Origin: Perkinsus olseni
Taxonomy: Eukaryota > Perkinsozoa > Perkinsida
DNA length: 64,000 nucleotides
Assembly: GCA_013115125.1 (NCBI GenBank)
Contig: JABANN010000040.1
Location: 44,852 to 108,851, forward strand
Reading direction: 5' to 3'
Below, in pieces: positions 58,131-64,000 of this stretch. Position 1 is the stretch's first letter. Each line of letters opens with the position of its first letter. Below the pieces are notes generated by a model, which had not been told where the DNA came from, searched no databases, and was given only the letters and a program-made list of their open reading frames with translations. Both the position numbers and the translations under genes were made by a program.

Positions 58131-58625
58131 TAGTGGAACACCCGTACACGCCCACGCGGCGAGGGCGCAGAGAGATCCACGGTATGCCTCTCAGAGATAA
58201 TCTCCGAGTGCGTGAAACAACAGCGCAGCCAACTGGCTTGACACCGTGTTCCGCCAAGTTGACTGCCGGATGTTACACTCTCTCGGAGAGAGTCTCTCCT
58301 CAGGTGGTCGTAGTAACTCTGCGGGCACCAACTCTTTCATGCGAAGATGAGACCCGAAGTTTCGCCAACGCTCTCGTGTCTCCCATCGGAGGCCGGTAGA
58401 TCCGTCGCGATAGTGTAGATAATGCGGCTATTGCGAACAGCATGGGGATGTTTCTTAGGGTTTCTCGTGGCAGGCCTCATCTGCATGTGCACAATATCTA
58501 CAACCCGACTATTAGAAGCAATAAGTTACGATTACGCCACGGGTCACTTGGTGCCGCGGCGCCTTCACGTGTCACTGCCTCGCCTCCACGCGTGACCATG
58601 GATTGAGTGTCTTCCCTGCGAGTTA

Positions 58626-59306
58626 ATGATCATCGGACGATCGTGCCCGGTCGAGGTCGATGACTCCCCAAAGCACTTCTTGGCGTATCTTGGGAGCCAC
58701 GAATTCTACGGTGGTTACTCCACTATGAAAAGAGCCCGCGTTCGAGGTGTTTCCTGCACAAGGAGGTCTCTCTACAGTTGGATCATACTCGGTTTTATAT
58801 TCATCGTTATCACCACCATCGTCTTCTATTACACGTGGATATCATATTCGGTGGCGTTACACCAAGCCGAAGCTGTGTCTTTCTCGATTATGCAGTTGGA
58901 AATAACGAGCCCCATGGATTGCCTGTTGTTCACGCTCATCAATCAATCTCTATGCATGCGAGGTACCGCCGTTGTGAAGGTGACAAGTGACGTATCCAGC
59001 CCAATAACTGTGGTCAAGCTAGCCGGCGTGTTGCACGGTTCGAGTTGGAATTCCTCCTTCCCTGGGCCTATCAACATCGAGATTGCCTCGTTTCAGACAA
59101 GCCCTATGGCGAGTACGAGCAACGTTTCGTTTTATCTCTTCACGGATTTCGAAGAGACGTACACCACTCTGATGCAGCCACCGCCCTATGCGTACTTGGA
59201 GGTTATCACTTGGTACTCTGTTCTGCGGATAGCGGGTTGGGAATATGAAGTGAGCTCACATTCTCCCATCGCCGTCGACAACTTCACGTTGTGTCCACCA
59301 CGGTGA
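58626..59306 (+). CDS. Type II single-span membrane protein of unknown function, intact copy
   Basis: Single exon, 226 codons. A cytosolic N-terminal part of about 50 residues (MIIGRSCPVEVDDSPKHFLA) precedes one membrane helix (SWIILGFIFIVITTIVFYY) with no cleavage site, so a signal anchor. The ectodomain of about 155 residues begins VSFSIMQLEITSPMDCLLFT and has possible glycosylation sites (NQS, NSS, NVS, NFT) and four cysteines, ending NFTLCPPR. The pattern of an N-terminal anchor plus a beta-rich domain starting 'ITSP' recalls LEA2-type or DUF3712-type proteins, but this is only a resemblance. Upstream 40 nt are conserved with copy 1. Confidence 0.72.
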   Translation: MIIGRSCPVEVDDSPKHFLAYLGSHEFYGGYSTMKRARVRGVSCTRRSLYSWIILGFIFIVITTIVFYYTWISYSVALHQAEAVSFSIMQLEITSPMDCLLFTLINQSLCMRGTAVVKVTSDVSSPITVVKLAGVLHGSSWNSSFPGPINIEIASFQTSPMASTSNVSFYLFTDFEETYTTLMQPPPYAYLEVITWYSVLRIAGWEYEVSSHSPIAVDNFTLCPPR

Positions 59307-59843
59307 CCACATTAATGAATCTCTGTCTGCGTCAGCAAGGCGAGCCCCCTCCTTCCAAACCATTGCTCTTCACAATATCATTCGCACGATTCATCGTTTG
59401 TGCCCTTCGCAAAGCTCGTGAGCTCTCGCCCAACATCTTGTCATCATTTTTGTTTAGCACAAACGGTGTTGCGTTCACTTTCGGAGGTAATGAGGAAGAT
59501 TTCTCCTCGCTCTTTGCGATGGTTTTCTGAGCACCCGAGGCTCTCTGCTCTATCACGCACGGACGGCTACTCAACGTGACACTGAGGAATGACATACTGT
59601 ATCATCAACAATCATCATGATTCAATCGTTCCCTTCGTGCTCACACCCGCCCGATCACTATTCCATTTCGTCCATTCTGAGAACTCATTAGCAGACGACA
59701 CACCTTCATCCACCGCAACTCCGCACGGCATCCGACTGAGTCGTTTCAAAAAGGTACGCAAGTCGGATATCTCAACCAGAAAGGACGTCGCAAGGAACAT
59801 TAGTAACATCAAGTGTTGCAATTATCGCTATACACCGAGTACT

Positions 59844-60507
59844 CTACTTCTGCTTCTTCGGATCCTTCGGCATGTACTCGTCGGTATCGACAACCAGTGT
59901 GACTGGGCCATCGTTATTCAAGGAAACATCTGACGGTCAACAGTGGAAGCCAGCTGGAAGGAAAATAATCTCACCCATGTGGGCACCGAAGATGCCAGTC
60001 TGTACAGCAGTATCTCCCTTAGCGTTACCGTACTCAGCTCGGCATCGTCTGACGAACTCGTCGTACATAGGCTCGGCGTCACCGGGCCCCATGGCCAGCC
60101 TGTAGTCGGGCTTATTACCCTGACAGTGTCAGTCAACCAGGCAACTACGACTTTCTCAGCTACATCAAATGGCATCGCTTTGCTAGCTTACCTTCCTCAG
60201 GAGGCCAAAGAGAGTAAACTGCGATATGACAAGAAGCTGATAGTCCTTGTCGAGCACGGAAGCCCTCCACGCAGTGCCCTTATCGTCGTCCCATAGACGA
60301 ACCTTCATACACTTCCGCACACAGTAGTCCAGCTCTTCCCTAGATAACAACCAGCGTCAAGCCACCACCACCTCACACCGCCATCTCTTACATCGTGTCG
60401 GTCTCCTTGATGCCAACCAGCAAGACTAGCCCTCTACCTATCTTACCAACGACGTTATTCTCTACAGTTACACTAGCTTGCGTGACACGTTGTATGACGA
60501 CTCTCAT
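59844..60507 (-). CDS. DTD1: D-aminoacyl-tRNA deacylase
   Basis: Proofreading enzyme that removes D-amino acids from tRNA. Four exons. Starts [20 protein letters not shown], then [18 protein letters not shown], then [20 protein letters not shown]. The catalytic SQFTL motif is in [13 protein letters not shown]. Then come [20 protein letters not shown] and [10 protein letters not shown]. The cross-subunit Gly-Pro motif is in [15 protein letters not shown], and the protein ends PKDPKKQK with a stop at 59844. Length (about 160) and all motifs fit the family. A fragment of exon 3 lies 2.5 kb upstream from a tandem duplication. Confidence 0.92.
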
Positions 60508-60734
60508 TGGGCCCAGTGCGCTTAGAAGAAAAATAACTCTGGAACCTCAGCTGAGCCAATCAGCCGCACTACTGAACTCAAGCACTAACAGAGATCATTG
60601 GGAAACCACTGTCTAGAACGGTTACAGCACTACCATGAATAAAAAACATTCAACAGAGCGAATTGAACCCAAACTTGAGGACAGAGTAATACCGGATTGC
60701 ACGCAATGATGACGACAGAAGCATTCAGAAGATG

Positions 60735-61136
60735 CTACGAGGACTCCTCTCGTGCGTCAAGCTCTTTCTTTTCTCTTTCATATCTTTTCTTGTCGTCCTC
60801 GCTAAGCTTGACGTAGTACTGCTTCTCCTCGTCGGACAGCTAACCACAGGCAGCACAGTACTGCAGGATCTTTCCAAGCAGGGCTTACGTTTTTCCATTT
60901 TTCTCCCAACTTTTTCGCAATTTCGCCCAACTGTTTGCTTTCGAAACCGAACTCCACTTTAACCTTCTCTCGGTTTTCTTGAGCGAACATGAAGTACCTG
61001 AATGAAGACGTGCGACGCCGAAAAAAACACAATTTTACGGTGTTAGCGCTCGCTTAACCTTGGGCTTTCCGGCGTCCTTCTTCGAGGCCCTCTTTCCCTC
61101 CTTACGCACCTTACTGACGTCATTTTTAGGCGTCAT
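60735..61136 (-). CDS. HMG-box chromatin protein (NHP6/HMGB type)
   Basis: Small DNA-bending protein of about 90 residues, in three exons. The first is basic: MTPKNDVSKVRKEGKRASKK to GKPK. The second holds the first half of the HMG box, YFMFAQENREKVKVEFGFES, then LGEIAKKLGEKWKN. The third completes it, DEEKQYYVKLSEDDKKRYER, and ends ELDAREESS with a stop at 60735. One HMG box with a basic N-terminus fits NHP6-like HMGB proteins, or the HMG end of SSRP1. No acidic tail. The first intron is short, and its acceptor on the left of YFMF is set by frame. Confidence 0.85.
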
Positions 61137-61426
61137 ACGTCACCCTGTACAGCGGCCGGAATGCTGATGTTCTTCATGTCTTCCTGTTTTCAACAACGCA
61201 GGGCGAGCGAGATTCGCACTGTCGTGCGTTGTCGCAGCAGACGTTGCGTACACTTGGTGCCACGTGTATAATTCCGTTTCCACTCAAAAAAAAACTTGGT
61301 GCCACTTCTGGGTTGAAGAGAACGCGATGACGACGGTTCGAAGATGCGGGGATGGGAAAGAATCTTAGGTTGAACCTTGATCTCCGCGGAATAACTGCGA
61401 AATGCATATCTTCCTGCTTCGCTTGT

Positions 61427-63225
61427 ATGACATTAGTGTCCCGTTTCAGCAAGGCCCCACTTCTTTGGGCGTTGGTGAGTTCTTCTCCCATGCCTTCACA
61501 CAACGGGGACCATCGACGAGGCAACGGCGGTAGTAACGGAGGAAGAGGTGGTGGAGCGACTTACAAGGTACTACTGTCGATACCACCAGTACGGGGCGCC
61601 AACCCGCAGCTATCAGGCCCAGCGTATAATAGGATCCGGCGCCTTCGGGGTCGTTTACGAAGCGAAAGTGCAGGAAACTGGGGAAACCGTCGCCATTAAA
61701 AAAGTGTAGGAGACTGCGTGTCTGAGAAGTAGTTAGTGATTACAGTGGTGTAGCATTGCACATACCGATAGGCTGTTGAAACGCTCCGCTGCTGACCATT
61801 GCCAGATTTCAAGACAAACGGTTCAAAAACAGAGAACTCCCTACTCTCAAAGAGCTGAAGCATCCTAATATTGTAGCACTCAAGCATGCTTTTCACACAG
61901 CTGGGGAGACGCCTAATGACCTGTAGGCAGCAACAGCCACTATTCGACAACCCGGTATCACCGTGTGTCGTCTTAGGTATCTGAACCTCGTCATGGAATA
62001 TGTTCCTGATAATCTGTATCAAGTTATGAAGTAGGAAGTGGACGGTTGTTGCTGCTGCTGCCTTTGCCTAGGATTTGGTCGATAATAGGTATTATACCAA
62101 AGTCAAGAGCTACATGCCGTCACAGTTGGTAAAATTGTATTCATATCAAATTCTGCGGGCTGTTGGCTACGTGAATGCAAAGGGGATTGCTCATCGCGAC
62201 ATCAAGCCGCAGAATATTCTCGTCTGTCCGTCAACACACACCATCAAATTGTGCGACTTTGGATCCGCCAAGAGGCTGTCAATGGGAGAGGATAATGTTG
62301 CATACATCTGCAGCAGGTTTTACCGAGCTCCCGAGCTCATTTTCGGAGCGACCGGATACACCAAAAAAGTAGTAATAGAGGCAGTAGTAGTAGAAGTTTT
62401 GCGGTAGCGGGAGAATTTTGAGGATCATGGTGGTGGTGGTGGTGGTGGTGGTGGTATATGAAATCTCCTTCGGAGGGATGCTGTGAATAGAGCATTGGCA
62501 TGAATTTACCGTTACTCGAGGCGGGCACGTCCCCTAGATGGGTAGGAGCGCTGACTGAGTATATAGCAGTAGTAGTAGCATTGGGCTATTACCGCGCGCC
62601 GCGAAAATGTTATTGGGTTGTTGATAGGTTGACATATGGTCGGCCGGCTGCGTGATAGCAGAGATGTGTCTGGGGTACCCTCTTTTTCCGGGCGAATCTG
62701 GGGTCGACCAACTGGTAGAGATAATCAAGGTTTTGGGAACGCCTACAGCTGAGCAGGTTGGAAGATTCCAATTTTCGAACTCTAATTTCGAGCCTGGGGG
62801 TATCTTTTCAGGTTGCTGCTATGAACCCGAAGTATAAAGATTTCGATCTGAAGGCTTTCCCGAGTATCAAACCGATGGGGCTGGCAAATGCCCTCCGCGG
62901 TCGACCGCAGGCGGATAGGGGTTTCGAGGCTTTATTACGGGTTCTACTGAGGTTCGAGCCTGAAGCACGCATGTCTCCTATTCTGGCGCTCTGCTTGGAC
63001 TACTTCGAGCAGTTAAGGCTTCAAAAAGACCTGGGCAAGGAGATCGAGGCAGCGGGTGGCCTACCGAGTGAGCTTTTCAAATTTACAACAGAAGAGCTCG
63101 CGGAAGTTGGTGACCCCCGGCGACTGGCCCCTCGGCGCGTTCACGCCCCTCAAGTCGCGATGAGCGGTAGTAACTCTCCCCCTCCTTCTCTACCGCCATC
63201 AGATGCGCTCCAATCATCGTGTTAG
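61427..63225 (+). CDS. GSK3: GSK3/shaggy-type protein kinase
   Basis: CMGC-group Ser/Thr kinase. Motifs over about seven exons: [15 protein letters not shown] (Gly loop), ETVAIKKV (catalytic Lys), [20 protein letters not shown] (the Arg that reads primed phospho-substrates, and the C-helix Glu), [14 protein letters not shown], and LCDFGSAK. The activation loop [19 protein letters not shown] keeps the regulatory Tyr. After a 259-nt intron (62369-62627) come [13 protein letters not shown] and [12 protein letters not shown], then [16 protein letters not shown]. The tail is Ser/Pro-rich. The first exon is uncertain: [16 protein letters not shown] joined to [18 protein letters not shown] fits frame. 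A separate ATG at 61490 would not stay in frame. Confidence 0.88.
62413..62575 (+). repeat. Dispersed intronic repeat, copy B
   Basis: Matches 27428-27567, with a longer GGT run. It lies inside the GSK3 intron 62369-62627. Confidence 0.85.
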
Positions 63226-63580
63226 TCTGGTATGATTCCTGCTCTCTTTTTCTGGGCGACAAGATAAACAATAACAATGACAAACTCCCTATCAGCGCCG
63301 TTTCTGTACCCTGTTGCCATTGGGCGAAGCCACAGACGTCAGAACTCTCGTCACCAATGATTGTAGTAATCGTGGCATCGACAGTCGCACTAGTAACAGC
63401 AGTAGTAGTCGGTAAGGCGGTGATGCTGATGATGATGCTAGCATCGTCACCAGCCACAACCACAATTATATACAGTATGATGATCCTGCCGACTGGTTTT
63501 TATATACATTAGAACGTCTTGAGTTAGAGTAGGGTCCGAAGCACCGATGCTGCGGGGAGGCTTATCTTCAGTTTACCTGT

Positions 63581-63930
63581 ATGGCAGTGTCAGGCCATCT
63601 CGAGCAGCGGTCCAGCAGCAGCAGCAACAGCTCAGATTGCAGCCCCACTTCCCAGGCTGGCAGTGAGTACGAAGTCATCCCTGCTGTGGGGGAGGGTAGC
63701 TCAGGTATAAGGAAAATACGCTGGTAGGCATCGACGGTTGCGCTTCAGACAACGAGAGCCTCGGACCCCCGTCTACGGTGAAGGTCAAGGTCAGCAGAGC
63801 TCCTCGCTCGGGTAGCTAGCCGCAGGAAAGGGTTGCAGTCCAGTGCCCTTCCTCAGTGTTTTGGGCCACCGTGCAGCTGTTGAACGTCCTAGGCAAACAA
63901 AGGAGCCTCGCTGACGTTCGGTACCCTTAC

Positions 63931-64000
<70 letters not shown>
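63581..64000 (+). CDS. Start of a Ser-rich protein gene, cut by window end
   Basis: ATG at 63581 gives MAVSGHLEQRSSSSSNSSDC and AGSEYEVIPAVGEG to a GTATAA donor at 63705. A second exon from 63747 reads DNESLGPPSTVKVKVSRAPR and ends at a GTAGCT donor. The join is in frame and the intron is 42 nt. Too short to assign a function; the rest lies beyond the window. Confidence 0.4.
63931..64000 (+). repeat. (TTG)n microsatellite
   Basis: Pure TTG repeat of at least 70 nt, running to the window end. It probably ended the contig or lies in an intron of the last gene. Confidence 0.98.

Noticed and set aside
63219-63512. Plus-strand frame after GSK3 with hydrophobic C-terminal half
   Set aside because: It lies in the GSK3 3' region. 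The hydrophobic look comes from ATG/GTAGTA-type simple sequence.

Overview
The window is nuclear DNA of a unicellular eukaryote. Genes lie on both strands, most are cut by many short introns (usually about 45-65 nt) and intergenic spaces are small. The best guess is an alveolate of the Perkinsus type. That rests on overall style (dense short introns, a flagellar-type phosphagen kinase, a BT1 pteridine transporter, a plant-like tail-anchored TPR protein and a two-component receiver) and is inference, not proof. There is one assembly gap at 5530-5628.

Layout. 1-3.3 kb (+): a PP2C phosphatase, then a SET-domain methyltransferase. 5.4-8.0 kb (-): a tandem creatine-kinase-like enzyme with an N-terminal RIIa docking domain, then a small C2 protein. 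8.4-17 kb (+): a coiled-coil protein ending in an alpha-adaptin appendage, molybdenum cofactor enzyme MOCS1A, and a receiver/histidine-kinase-like protein. 18-24.9 kb (-): ArfGAP, MgtE-type Mg2+ transporter, a proline-rich protein, and an ABHD17-like depalmitoylase. 25-37.7 kb (+): a TPR/STI1 tail-anchored chaperone receptor, a BT1 transporter, and RNA polymerase III subunit RPC2. 38-51.6 kb (-): Kelch protein, kinesin-3, an orphan 416-aa protein, a two-cassette ABC-F ATPase with a repetitive charged tail, and a small lysine-rich protein. 52-61 kb: poorly recognised genes and a decayed tandem duplication that carries a type II membrane protein pair and D-aminoacyl-tRNA deacylase. 60.7-64 kb: HMG-box protein (-), GSK3 kinase (+), and the start of another gene (+) that runs out of the window into a TTG microsatellite.

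The genes are not an operon. Most are housekeeping: Pol III transcription, HMGB chromatin protein, translation-linked ABC-F and DTD, and membrane traffic by ArfGAP, adaptin appendage and kinesin-3. The least ordinary parts are the RIIa-fused tandem creatine-kinase-like enzyme, the adaptin-appendage fusion, the receiver plus degenerate kinase, a hAT-like MITE whose insertion can be read against a paralogous empty site, a scrambled ABC-F gene fragment, and a repeat shared by introns of two unrelated genes.

Exon boundaries were read by hand from GT/AG signals and frame continuity. Those quoted for the main genes hold together. First exons are often uncertain.
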